Source: Spirochaetota bacterium (lineage in GTDB: Bacteria > Spirochaetota > JAGLSM01 > JAKPMW01). Taken from it: a stretch of 10,451 bases of DNA. The first letter of the stretch is position 1. Each line of letters begins with the position of its first letter. Location: assembly GCA_029548715.1 (NCBI GenBank), contig JAKPMW010000143.1, positions 1-10,451 of the forward strand, read 5' to 3'. The position numbers were made by a program, and so were the translations under genes. The notes under the pieces were generated by a model. The model searched no databases and had not been told where the DNA came from. It worked only from the letters and a program-made list of their open reading frames with translations. Shown here piece after piece: positions 1-5,970 of the stretch.

Positions 1-237
1 GGTTTTTTGTTGCTTGTCAACGATGTCTGCCTGCCCATCCCGGTTTTCTGATGTCATCGTATGTGATGATTTCCGGGGATGCAATCAAAAAAAGATTCTG
101 TCCCGCCTTGTTTCCCCCTCAAACATGATACCCCCTCTTCGTGGACTTCGCCGGGAGTACCTGCTTTTTGCGGGCACACCCCGCGTGTGCAGGGCTGTGC
201 GTGCTGCGTGCGGTGGTGCGTGTTGCGCGTTGCATCA
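1..237. other. Intergenic region without a convincing gene
   Basis: No open frame here has a ribosome binding site, a recognisable domain or a plausible protein composition. The first bases (GG followed by six T) look like the tail of a terminator whose stem lies outside the window. Positions 170-190 can form either of two exclusive short hairpins: GCGGG/CCCGC (170-174 with 180-184) or GCACAC/GTGTGC (174-179 with 185-190). Positions 192-233 contain no A at all. They include an imperfect 12-bp direct repeat (197-208 and 216-227, 11 of 12 identical) ending just before the promoter at 238. I cannot assign a function to these elements. Confidence 0.5.
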
Positions 238-266
238 TTGAAATATCTGACAGACAATGATACAAT
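238..266 (+). promoter_or_regulatory. Sigma70-type promoter for the SecD-head lipoprotein gene
   Basis: A TTGAAA -35 box (238-243) is followed by exactly 17 bp and a TACAAT -10 box (261-266). TGA immediately before the -10 gives an extended -10 motif. Transcription would begin near 273, about 36 nt before the start codon. Spacing and both hexamers are close to the bacterial consensus. Confidence 0.8.
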
Positions 267-275
267 CCTCTGAGA

Positions 276-301
276 GAAAGGCCGAGAGTCCTTTCAAGGA
301 G
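276..301 (+). promoter_or_regulatory. 5' leader hairpin and Shine-Dalgarno of the lipoprotein gene
   Basis: GAAAGG (276-281) can pair with CCTTTC (290-295) across an 8-nt loop. The Shine-Dalgarno AAGGAG (296-301) follows directly, 7 nt before the ATG at 309. A competing short hairpin pairs TCCT (289-292) with AGGA (297-300) inside the Shine-Dalgarno. The two structures share bases and cannot form together. The sequences are plain; any regulatory role is inference. Confidence 0.4.
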
Positions 302-308
302 CCGCGTT

Positions 309-812
309 ATGATACGACAGACAACTCTGGTGCTGATGGCTTGCATGATACTGGCGGCCTGCTCTCCAGACACAAAACCGGGTGGGGACAAGCCCGATAC
401 CAGCGAACCGCAGGGGATTCTCAAGATTGCCAAGTTTGAGTTTCGCCTTGAGGATTCCGACCCCTGGTCTGAAGGTCCATTGCGAACCGTCCTCGGAAGC
501 GGGGAGAGGATCCGGCTGCGCAAGGAGGTTCTCTTCAGCAACGCGGATCTGGTCAACGCCTATCTCGGCTATGACGAGATATTTGAGGCCAGCAACCTCT
601 GGCTGATTTTTTCGCCCGATGCCGGAAAACGGCTCAAGGATGTTACGGGGAAAAATGTGGGGAAACGTCTGGCCATCATTGTCGATGGTGAAGTCTGGAT
701 TGCACCCCGCATCCTGCAGGAGATTCCCGAGGGTAAGGCTTCTATATCGGGCAAGCGTGTTGAACCCTATATCAATCGTCTTGGGGAACGACTCAAGCAG
801 ATTGTACACTGA
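309..812 (+). CDS. Lipoprotein with a free-standing SecD P1-head-like domain
   Basis: This 167-residue protein starts with a lipoprotein signal peptide: a charged MIRQ start, a hydrophobic stretch, and the lipobox LAAC with the lipidated Cys at residue 18. Residue 19 is Ser, so outer-membrane sorting is expected. A linker rich in Pro, Gly and Lys follows (20-36). Residues about 66-165 resemble the periplasmic P1 head of the translocase protein SecD: a segment like IRLRKEVLFSNADLV, then FSPDAGKRLKDVTGKNVGKR, the block LAIIVDGEVWIAPRI (121-135), and a GKASISG turn (142-148). No SecD membrane segments are present, so this is not a translocase subunit. The start at 309 has a good AAGGAG, a strong promoter lies upstream and a terminator downstream, so it is a single-gene unit. 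Such free-standing SecD-head proteins have no function that I know of; a role near the Sec machinery is only a guess from homology. Confidence 0.85.
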   Translation: MIRQTTLVLMACMILAACSPDTKPGGDKPDTSEPQGILKIAKFEFRLEDSDPWSEGPLRTVLGSGERIRLRKEVLFSNADLVNAYLGYDEIFEASNLWLIFSPDAGKRLKDVTGKNVGKRLAIIVDGEVWIAPRILQEIPEGKASISGKRVEPYINRLGERLKQIVH

Positions 813-855
813 CCTGTCGCGGGGATACCTGCACTTCCTGTGCCTTCATCAGGAT

Positions 856-888
856 GACCACCGGGACTTCCGGTGGTCTCTTGCTTTT
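856..888 (+). terminator. Rho-independent terminator after the lipoprotein gene
   Basis: A perfect 9-bp stem, GACCACCGG (856-864) with CCGGTGGTC (870-878), closes a 5-nt loop. A T-rich tract (TCTTGCTTTT, 879-888) follows. It lies 43 bp beyond the stop codon and separates this gene from the oxidoreductase operon. Confidence 0.9.
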
Positions 889-910
889 CGCGGCGGATCG
901 TGAGTATGTT
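881..910 (+). promoter_or_regulatory. Candidate promoter of the 2-oxoacid oxidoreductase operon
   Basis: TTGCTT (881-886), 18 bp of spacer and TATGTT (905-910) form a moderate sigma70-like match that overlaps the T-tract of the preceding terminator. Transcription would start near 917. That leaves a leader of about 34 nt before the TTG start at 951 and excludes the ATG at 906 as a start codon. The match is imperfect, so this is a candidate only. Confidence 0.4.
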
Positions 911-950
911 CTTTTTATTACGCCGAAGTGCTTCAGGAAAGGATACCACC

Positions 951-1190
951 TTGGCATCGTATGTCCGAATTGAGCCGGAAAACTGCAAGGGATGCGGGCT
1001 CTGTATCGCTGTTTGTCCGACCCGGCAGCTTTCTTTTTCCGGCAAGTTTAACTCTCACAGCTACAATCATGTCCAGGCATCCAATGACAATTGCAAGGGG
1101 TGCGGTTTTTGCTATTACACCTGCCCCGAACCGGGTGCGATCGAGGTCTATCACGATCCTGCACAGGGCGGACAGGGGGGTGCACAATGA
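951..1190 (+). CDS. Two-cluster [4Fe-4S] ferredoxin subunit of 2-oxoacid:ferredoxin oxidoreductase
   Basis: This 79-residue protein carries two complete CxxCxxCxxxCP motifs, with Cys 12, 15, 18, 22 and Cys 48, 51, 54, 58, each set arranged to bind a [4Fe-4S] cluster in the bacterial dicluster ferredoxin fold. It corresponds to the delta (electron-transfer) subunit of VOR/KOR-type enzymes, which carries electrons from the TPP site to external ferredoxin. I chose the TTG at 951 because AGGAAAGGA (935-943) sits 7 nt upstream and because translation then begins MASYVRIEPENC, close to the usual length before the first cluster. The in-frame ATG at 906 would add 15 residues without a clear Shine-Dalgarno, and the ATG at 873 lies inside the terminator stem. 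The stop overlaps the ATG of vorB (ATGA), so the two are translationally coupled. Confidence 0.88.
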   Translation: MASYVRIEPENCKGCGLCIAVCPTRQLSFSGKFNSHSYNHVQASNDNCKGCGFCYYTCPEPGAIEVYHDPAQGGQGGAQ

Positions 1191-2233
1191 CCCGTCTCGT
1201 CAAGGGAAACGAAGCCGTCGTTATGGGTGCCCTCCTTGCAGGGTGCCAGTCCTATTACGGGTATCCGATCACTCCCGCCAGTGAAATAGCTCACACTGCC
1301 GCCCGCCTCTTTCCCCAGCTTGGGCGGACATTCCTTCAGGCCGAGAGCGAGCTGGCAGCGGTGTACATGGTCTACGGTGCAGCCTGTGCGGGCGAGCGTA
1401 CCATGACAGCATCCTCCGGTCCCGGGATCAGTCTCAAGGCTGAAGGCATATCCTATCTGGCCGGAGCCGAGCTCCCCTGTGTGATCGTAGACGTGATGCG
1501 GGCCGGGCCGGGGCTGGGGAATATTGGTCCCGAACAGAGTGACTACAATCAGGTCGTCAAGGGCGCCGGACATGGCAACTATCGCGTGATCGTCCTGGCA
1601 CCCAACTCGGCCCAGGAAATGTGTGACATGGCGCTTGATGCCTTTGATCTGGCTGACAGGTATCGCTCCCCGGTCGTCATCCTGACGGACGGGGTGATCG
1701 GCCAGATGATGGAAGCTGTCACTTTTCCGGCTCCGCGCTCGGCGGATGTGGCAAAACCCTGGGCTGTGCAGGGAACACGCGAAACCCGGCCAAACTGCAT
1801 TACTTCGATTTTCCTCGATTTCGACGAACTTGAGCAGCATAACCGCAAGCTGATTGCCAAGTACGAAACCATTGCAGCGGCCGAGCAGCGCTGGGAGGGC
1901 TATCTCCTGGACGATGCCGAGGTGGCCATTGTCGCCTACGGTGTCACCAGCCGTGAAACCCGTTCGGTATGTGACCGGTTGCGTGCCCAGGGAATCCGGG
2001 CTGGACTCTTCAGGCCACAGACCCTCTGGCCTTTTCCAAAGGACGGGCTGCGCGAGCTGGCGGCCAGGGTTGACAAGATCTTTGTGGCCGAACTCTCCAT
2101 GGGGATGCTTGTGGATGATGTCAGGCTGACGCTAAACGACGGACGACCGGTCGGCTTTGCCGCCAATTACGGGGGGAACCTCCTCAAGGGGGATACTCTC
2201 CTGGCTGCCGTGCGTGAGTTCATGGGGAAATGA
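1187..2233 (+). CDS. vorB: 2-oxoacid:ferredoxin oxidoreductase alpha-type subunit, VorB-like (3-methyl-2-oxobutanoate dehydrogenase)
   Basis: This 348-residue protein has the normal length and full sequence pattern of the VorB family. It combines the PFOR domain I and domain II that pack against the TPP-binding subunit. Visible landmarks are VKGNEAV (5-11), the GYPITP motif (25-30), QAESE (51-55), SSGPGISL (77-83), the AELPCVIVDVMRAGPGLGN stretch (94-112), and a C-terminal domain II with EVAIVAYG and GLFRPQTLWPFP. In its family it oxidatively decarboxylates branched-chain 2-oxoacids to acyl-CoA, with ferredoxin as acceptor. A 2-oxoglutarate-specific enzyme cannot be excluded from sequence alone. 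The start at 1187 overlaps the ferredoxin stop by 4 nt; a longer in-frame start at 1091 would run deep into the ferredoxin gene and is not credible. It ends in a second 4-nt ATGA overlap with the next gene. Confidence 0.92.
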   Translation: MTRLVKGNEAVVMGALLAGCQSYYGYPITPASEIAHTAARLFPQLGRTFLQAESELAAVYMVYGAACAGERTMTASSGPGISLKAEGISYLAGAELPCVIVDVMRAGPGLGNIGPEQSDYNQVVKGAGHGNYRVIVLAPNSAQEMCDMALDAFDLADRYRSPVVILTDGVIGQMMEAVTFPAPRSADVAKPWAVQGTRETRPNCITSIFLDFDELEQHNRKLIAKYETIAAAEQRWEGYLLDDAEVAIVAYGVTSRETRSVCDRLRAQGIRAGLFRPQTLWPFPKDGLRELAARVDKIFVAELSMGMLVDDVRLTLNDGRPVGFAANYGGNLLKGDTLLAAVREFMGK

Positions 2234-3666
2234 CGCTTATGGAAAAAATCATAAAGAAACCATCCACAATGTACGCACAATTCGAGCGCAAGCCCGGAGC
2301 GGACAAGGAAAACACCCATTACTGTCCCGGCTGCGGGCACGGGATTATCCACAAGATCATCGCTGAGGCCATGGAAGAACTGGGGATTGCCGACCGGACA
2401 GTGCTGATCTCGCCTGTAGGCTGCAGTGTTTTTGCCTATTACTACTTCGACTGCGGGAATATCCAGGTGGCCCATGGCCGGGCCCCGGCGGTGGCGACGG
2501 GTGTCACCCGTTCCAACGCCGACAACCTGCTTATCTCGTACCAGGGTGATGGTGATCTGGCCGCCATCGGGACCGCTGAAATCATCCATGCCGCCAACCG
2601 TGGTGAAAAGATGACGGTCTTTTTTGTCAACAACTCGATTTACGGGATGACAGGCGGACAGATGGCGCCAACAACCCTGATCGGGCAAAAGACGGCGACC
2701 ACACCCTTTGGCCGGAATGCGCTGAATGAGGGCAATCCGATGAAGATTGCCGAGATGATCTCCATCCTCGATTCCCCGGTGTATGTGGCGCGAACCTCTG
2801 TTCATGATATCCGGCATATCATGCAGACCCGCAAGGCTGTCAAAAAAGCACTTCAGGCCCAGCGTGACGGAAAGGGCTTTGCCCTTGTGGAGATCCTGGC
2901 TCCCTGTCCCTCGGGGTGGAAGATCAGCCCGCAGCAGAATGCGGAGTGGGTTGAAAAAAACGTCCTGCCCGTGTTTGCCCTGGGCGAGTTCAAGGACGAG
3001 ATTGCGCAGCGTGACGGGGTCTCGCGGGCGCGAACAACTGCCACTCAGGCAGAGCTGCTGGCCGTGCTGGGGCTGGACAGTGAAGAGCATGTTTTTTCTC
3101 CACGCAATGAGGTCTTTTCACGGATGGGGATCCTTTCTGCCGGATTTGGCGGCCAGGGGATCATGATGCTCGGGCAGATGCTTTCTCTCCTCGGCATGCG
3201 GCACGGGCTGTCTGTGACGTGGCTCCCCTCGTACGGGCCGGAGATGCGTGGGGGGACGGCCAATTGTTCCGTCGTTCTTTCGCGCGATCCGATCGGCTCC
3301 CCCGTGGTGGAGAGCCCGGAGCTCCTGATCGCCATGAACGGACCCTCGCTTGAAAAATTCCTTCCCCGGGTCGCACCTGGTGGACTTCTCCTGTATAACG
3401 CTTCAATCATCGAGCAGGCACCGGTCCGGGAGGGGATCACGATCGTCGGGGTGCCTGCTGCCGAAATGGCCCGCGAGGCTGGCAGCGAGCGGGCGGCCAA
3501 TGTGGTCATGCTGGGAGTGGTTGCCGGCTGGTATGACAGCTTTGGTCCGGAGGCCATGCAGTCCGTTTTGGCTGATTTTTTCCCGAAAAAGGACCTCTTG
3601 GCGCTGAATACCAGGGCCCTTGATGCTGGCATGGCATGGGGCAAAAAAATGCGGACCGGGCAGTGA
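2230..3666 (+). CDS. 2-oxoacid:ferredoxin oxidoreductase, fused TPP-binding (beta) and gamma subunits
   Basis: This 478-residue protein joins two subunits that are separate in many organisms. Residues about 20-255 are the TPP-binding subunit: CPGCGHG (32-38, with Cys 32 and 35 able to ligate a cluster), SPVGC (61-65), AHGRAPAVATG (81-91), and the TPP/Mg signature GDGD (106-109) ending at NN (134-135). ANRGEKM and MTGGQMAPTT follow the family closely. A linker (about 255-296) leads to the gamma domain (297-475), marked by GFGGQG (305-310) and YGPEMRGG (335-342). Together with the two preceding genes it completes all functional parts of a VOR/KOR-type enzyme. The start at 2230 overlaps vorB by 4 nt; ATG at 2239 or 2269 is possible and would not affect the catalytic domain. 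A strong terminator follows the stop. Confidence 0.9.
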   Translation: MTLMEKIIKKPSTMYAQFERKPGADKENTHYCPGCGHGIIHKIIAEAMEELGIADRTVLISPVGCSVFAYYYFDCGNIQVAHGRAPAVATGVTRSNADNLLISYQGDGDLAAIGTAEIIHAANRGEKMTVFFVNNSIYGMTGGQMAPTTLIGQKTATTPFGRNALNEGNPMKIAEMISILDSPVYVARTSVHDIRHIMQTRKAVKKALQAQRDGKGFALVEILAPCPSGWKISPQQNAEWVEKNVLPVFALGEFKDEIAQRDGVSRARTTATQAELLAVLGLDSEEHVFSPRNEVFSRMGILSAGFGGQGIMMLGQMLSLLGMRHGLSVTWLPSYGPEMRGGTANCSVVLSRDPIGSPVVESPELLIAMNGPSLEKFLPRVAPGGLLLYNASIIEQAPVREGITIVGVPAAEMAREAGSERAANVVMLGVVAGWYDSFGPEAMQSVLADFFPKKDLLALNTRALDAGMAWGKKMRTGQ

Positions 3667-3713
3667 GTACCGCGGGCGGTCGTTGTTCTCGCAACAAGCC
3701 TTGCAGCAAAAAC

Positions 3714-3746
3714 AAAAAAGCCGTCCTCGGAAGAGGCGGCTTTTTT
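3714..3746. terminator. Bidirectional intrinsic terminator between the vor operon and tRNA-Arg
   Basis: Six A residues (3714-3719) precede the stem GCCG/CGGC (3720-3723 with 3737-3740), which continues after one unpaired T as CCTC/GAGG (3725-3728 with 3733-3736). The loop is a GGAA tetraloop, and six T residues (3741-3746) follow. A and T tracts on both sides allow termination of the operon on the plus strand and of the tRNA transcript on the minus strand, whose 3' end lies 28 bp away. Confidence 0.93.
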
Positions 3747-3774
3747 GCAGGTGTTCCCGGTATGGTACATCCAT

Positions 3775-3848
3775 TGGCCCTGGCGCGACTCGAACGCACG
3801 GCACGCGGTTTAGGAAACCGCTGCTCTATCCACCTGAGCTACAGGGCC
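3775..3848 (-). tRNA. tRNA-Arg, anticodon CCT
   Basis: Read on the minus strand, the 74-nt gene folds as a complete cloverleaf. The acceptor stem is GGCCCTG with CAGGGCC, followed by discriminator A. The D arm contains TAGCTCAGGTGGATAGAGCA. The anticodon stem is GCGGT/ACCGC with loop TTCCTAA, giving anticodon CCT that reads AGG arginine codons. The T arm is GTGCG/CGCGC around TTCGAGT. The 3' CCA is not encoded (the next bases are ATG), so it must be added after transcription. The gene is alone and converges on the vor operon terminator. Confidence 0.96.
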
Positions 3849-3895
3849 ATCCAACCCGGCCATCCAGGCCGCGCTGAGTCCTTGCGAACCCCGAA

Positions 3896-3925
3896 AAAAT
3901 AGCATCCCGGACAGCGTCCCGGCAA
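3896..3925 (-). promoter_or_regulatory. Candidate promoter of tRNA-Arg
   Basis: On the minus strand TTGCCG (3925-3920), 18 bp of spacer and TATTTT (3901-3896) preceded by TGC make an extended -10 promoter. A G-rich stretch lies in the discriminator region, as is common at stable-RNA promoters. Transcription would begin about 40 nt before the mature tRNA 5' end. Confidence 0.45.
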
Positions 3926-3941
3926 TCACTTTGCGGACAGC

Positions 3942-3990
3942 TTGCTTGGGAGCGGCCGTCCTGCATAGATTTGCACGATGAAACGGCCGC
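3942..3990 (+). promoter_or_regulatory. Candidate promoter and flanking inverted repeat at the methyltransferase start
   Basis: TTGCTT (3942-3947), 17 bp of spacer including a TGC just before the -10, and ATAGAT (3965-3970) predict transcription starting at about 3977, directly on the ATG at 3978. No Shine-Dalgarno precedes that ATG, so the transcript may be leaderless. A perfect 8-bp inverted repeat, GCGGCCGT (3952-3959) and ACGGCCGC (3983-3990), brackets the -10 box and the start codon. Each arm contains the self-palindrome CGGCCG, so the sites could also be read as two direct copies. Confidence 0.4.
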
Positions 3991-4766
3991 CCCTGAGATT
4001 ACAGACCACAACACTCTGGGAATATCCCTCGCAGCAGTACGGTACAGGGATGCAGGGTGACAAGGAATACATCGGAGCCACTCCGTCCTGGGTTATCTGG
4101 AACACTCTCCGGCGCTATACCAGGCGCAAGGATCTCGTGGTGGATCCGATGTGCGGAAGCGGGACCACGCTTGATGTCGCCCGTGACCTCGGGAGACGCG
4201 CGCTGGGATATGATATTGCTCCCTCCCGCAAGGATATCTTCCGGGCCGATGCACGGACACTCCCGCTCGAAGACTGCAAGGCCGATTTTGTCTTTGTCGA
4301 TCCCCCGTATTCGGATCATGTCCGCTATTCGGGCAAGCCGGGATGCATCGGGGAACTTTCGGCTACAGGGGAGGAATACTACGAGGCGATGGGAAAGGTG
4401 ATCAGCGAGATAGACCGTGTGCTGCGCCCGTCCCGCTATATGGCCCTCTACGTCAGCGATTCGTTTGAAAAGGGCAAGCCCTTTATGCCGATCGGGTTTC
4501 GCCTGCTGCAAAACATGGCCGAATACTTTGCCATTGTGGATATCATTGCTGTCGTCAGGCACAACGGAAAGCTCCTGAGAAACCACTGGCATACCGCAGC
4601 GGTTGAGCACAATTATTTTTTGCGGGGCTTTAATTACCTGTTTATCATGTATAAACCCGGAGCGGGCGAGACGCTGCCCCTTGAAAGGCGCGAGCCTGAC
4701 GAGGTGGCTGAAGAGCTGGCGGCACGGACAGTAGCGCGGGATGGAGGCAGGCATGGAGACGAATAA
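3978..4766 (+). CDS. Orphan DNA-methyltransferase-like protein (N6-adenine/N4-cytosine type, SAM motif before DPPY)
   Basis: This 262-residue protein has a Rossmann-type methyltransferase core. DPMCGSGTT (56-64) matches the SAM-binding motif I, LGRRALGYDI (71-80) the following strand and acidic residue, ADARTLPLED (90-99) the adenine-contacting part, and VDPPYSD (107-113) the catalytic DPPY motif of amino-methyltransferases. Motif I precedes DPPY, the reverse of the common beta-class order. A short N-terminal block, TTLWEYPSQQYG (11-22), stands where target-recognition sequence might be, and no large separate recognition domain is visible. No endonuclease or specificity gene is nearby, so it is not an obvious restriction-modification system. 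Substrate could be DNA or possibly RNA; the motif alone does not decide. The 3' end overlaps argJ by 14 nt, which suggests one transcript. No Shine-Dalgarno is visible at this start. Confidence 0.8.
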   Translation: MKRPPLRLQTTTLWEYPSQQYGTGMQGDKEYIGATPSWVIWNTLRRYTRRKDLVVDPMCGSGTTLDVARDLGRRALGYDIAPSRKDIFRADARTLPLEDCKADFVFVDPPYSDHVRYSGKPGCIGELSATGEEYYEAMGKVISEIDRVLRPSRYMALYVSDSFEKGKPFMPIGFRLLQNMAEYFAIVDIIAVVRHNGKLLRNHWHTAAVEHNYFLRGFNYLFIMYKPGAGETLPLERREPDEVAEELAARTVARDGGRHGDE

Positions 4767-5940
4767 TATCGAGATTCCCCAGGGGTTCAGGCTCCTGGCT
4801 CTTGAGGGCGGGATCAAGTACGCCGGACGCAAGGATATCGGGCTGATCATCAGCACCCGGCCCTGCAGCTATGCCGGAGCGTTTACCACAAACCGGGTCC
4901 AGGCAGCCCCGGTCAGGCTGTGCCGTGAGCGGCTTGGGCACAACATCCATGCGGTAATCGTCAACAGCGGGAGTGCCAACGCCTGTACCGGAGAAGAAGG
5001 ATATCGTGACGCGGTGACCATCACCCGGCTGCTCGAAAAGGGGTTTGGTTTTCCCAAGGGAAGTGCCCTGTCCCTCTCAACCGGCGTGATCGGTGTCCCG
5101 CTGCCTGTCGAAAAATTCGAAACTGCACTGGCAGACACATCCCGGGCTGAGACAGGTGCCGAGGCATTTGCCAGAGCAATCATGACGACGGACACTGTTC
5201 CAAAGATGGCGGCAAAAAAGGTAGTCCTGCCCGGAGGGCGGGAGGTACGGATAACCGGTTTTGCCAAGGGTGCCGGAATGATTTCACCCAACATGGCAAC
5301 CATGCTGGCCTGTATCATTACGGACGTTGACATTCCAGTAAAAAAACTCCAGAAGTACCTGCTTGAGGGTCTGGAGGACAGCTTCAATGCCGTAACCGTT
5401 GATGGGGACATGAGTACCAACGACAGTCTGGTGGTCCTTGCCAACGGGGCCAGCCAGACTGCGCTTCAGGACAAGGAAGAGCGCAGGGCTTTCAAAAAGG
5501 CCCTCTTTGAGGTGATGGAGTCCCTGGCCCTGCAGGTTGTCAAAGACGGGGAGGGTGCCACCAAGTGTATCGAGATATTCGTGGACCAGGCCAAAACCCG
5601 CAGGGATGCCGAACTGGCAGCCCGGGCGATTGCCAACTCGCTCCTTGTCAAGACGGCATTTTTCGGAAACGATCCCAACTGGGGCCGGGTGATCGATGTT
5701 GCCGGATACAGCGGAGCGGACGTTCGCGAAAGCCGGATGGAGCTGTTTTACCATGACCGCGTGATTTTTTCACGGGGAAAGCCGCTTCCTTTCGACAAGA
5801 AAGAGCTTGCCGCCAAACTCGCGGCCGCAAGGGACATCAAGATCCGCCTCTCCCTTGGTGAGGGAAAGCACTCACGGCGCTTGTATACCACAGACCTGTC
5901 ATATGATTACGTCAAGATCAATGCGGAGTATACGACCTGA
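4753..5940 (+). CDS. argJ: Bifunctional glutamate N-acetyltransferase / amino-acid N-acetyltransferase ArgJ
   Basis: ArgJ transfers the acetyl group from N-acetylornithine to glutamate in the cyclic arginine pathway. Many members also make N-acetylglutamate from acetyl-CoA. The 395-residue product has the full family length. It shows NSGSANACTG (71-80), STGVIG (109-114, the oxyanion-hole region), and the self-cleavage motif KGAGMISPNMATML (172-185). In this family the precursor splits between Ala182 and Thr183, and Thr183 becomes the nucleophile of the beta chain. GNDPNWGR and the C-terminal INAEYTT also match. The position after NSG is Ser where Asn is more usual, a minor change. I start at 4753 because GGAGG (4743-4747) lies 5 nt upstream; the in-frame ATG at 4741 comes before that Shine-Dalgarno. 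The gene overlaps the methyltransferase reading frame. Its stop faces that of the XRE gene, 9 bp away. Confidence 0.96.
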   Translation: METNNIEIPQGFRLLALEGGIKYAGRKDIGLIISTRPCSYAGAFTTNRVQAAPVRLCRERLGHNIHAVIVNSGSANACTGEEGYRDAVTITRLLEKGFGFPKGSALSLSTGVIGVPLPVEKFETALADTSRAETGAEAFARAIMTTDTVPKMAAKKVVLPGGREVRITGFAKGAGMISPNMATMLACIITDVDIPVKKLQKYLLEGLEDSFNAVTVDGDMSTNDSLVVLANGASQTALQDKEERRAFKKALFEVMESLALQVVKDGEGATKCIEIFVDQAKTRRDAELAARAIANSLLVKTAFFGNDPNWGRVIDVAGYSGADVRESRMELFYHDRVIFSRGKPLPFDKKELAAKLAAARDIKIRLSLGEGKHSRRLYTTDLSYDYVKINAEYTT

Positions 5941-5970
5941 TTGTCCGGCCTATCGCTTGCGGATCAGGTC
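5934..5970. repeat. Inverted repeat spanning the two convergent stop codons
   Basis: GACCTGAT (5934-5941) is perfectly complementary to ATCAGGTC (5963-5970), with a 21-nt loop. The left arm contains the argJ stop and the right arm lies in the last codons of the XRE gene. Neither side has a T-run, so it is not a classical intrinsic terminator. It could still act as a 3' stabilising hairpin or weak terminator for both transcripts. Confidence 0.5.

Noticed and set aside
170..190. GC-rich alternative hairpins as a terminator or riboswitch
   Set aside because: The stems are only 5-6 bp, no T-run follows, and they lie upstream of the promoter at 238, so they are not in the lipoprotein transcript.
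119..556. Minus-strand open frame of 145 codons across the lipoprotein gene
   Set aside because: It lies opposite a gene with a clear signal peptide, promoter and domain. Its product has no recognisable motif and an arginine/serine-rich composition typical of antisense frames.
2167..3090. Minus-strand open frame of 307 codons opposite the fused oxidoreductase gene
   Set aside because: It is long only because GC-rich coding DNA leaves few stops on the other strand. The plus strand encodes unmistakable TPP-enzyme motifs there.
4741..4752. Upstream ATG at 4741 as the argJ start
   Set aside because: It is in frame but precedes the GGAGG that fits the ATG at 4753, and it has no Shine-Dalgarno of its own.
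3999..4856. Minus-strand open frame of 285 codons opposite the methyltransferase gene
   Set aside because: The plus strand carries the SAM and DPPY motifs. The antisense product shows no domain and has no credible ribosome binding site.
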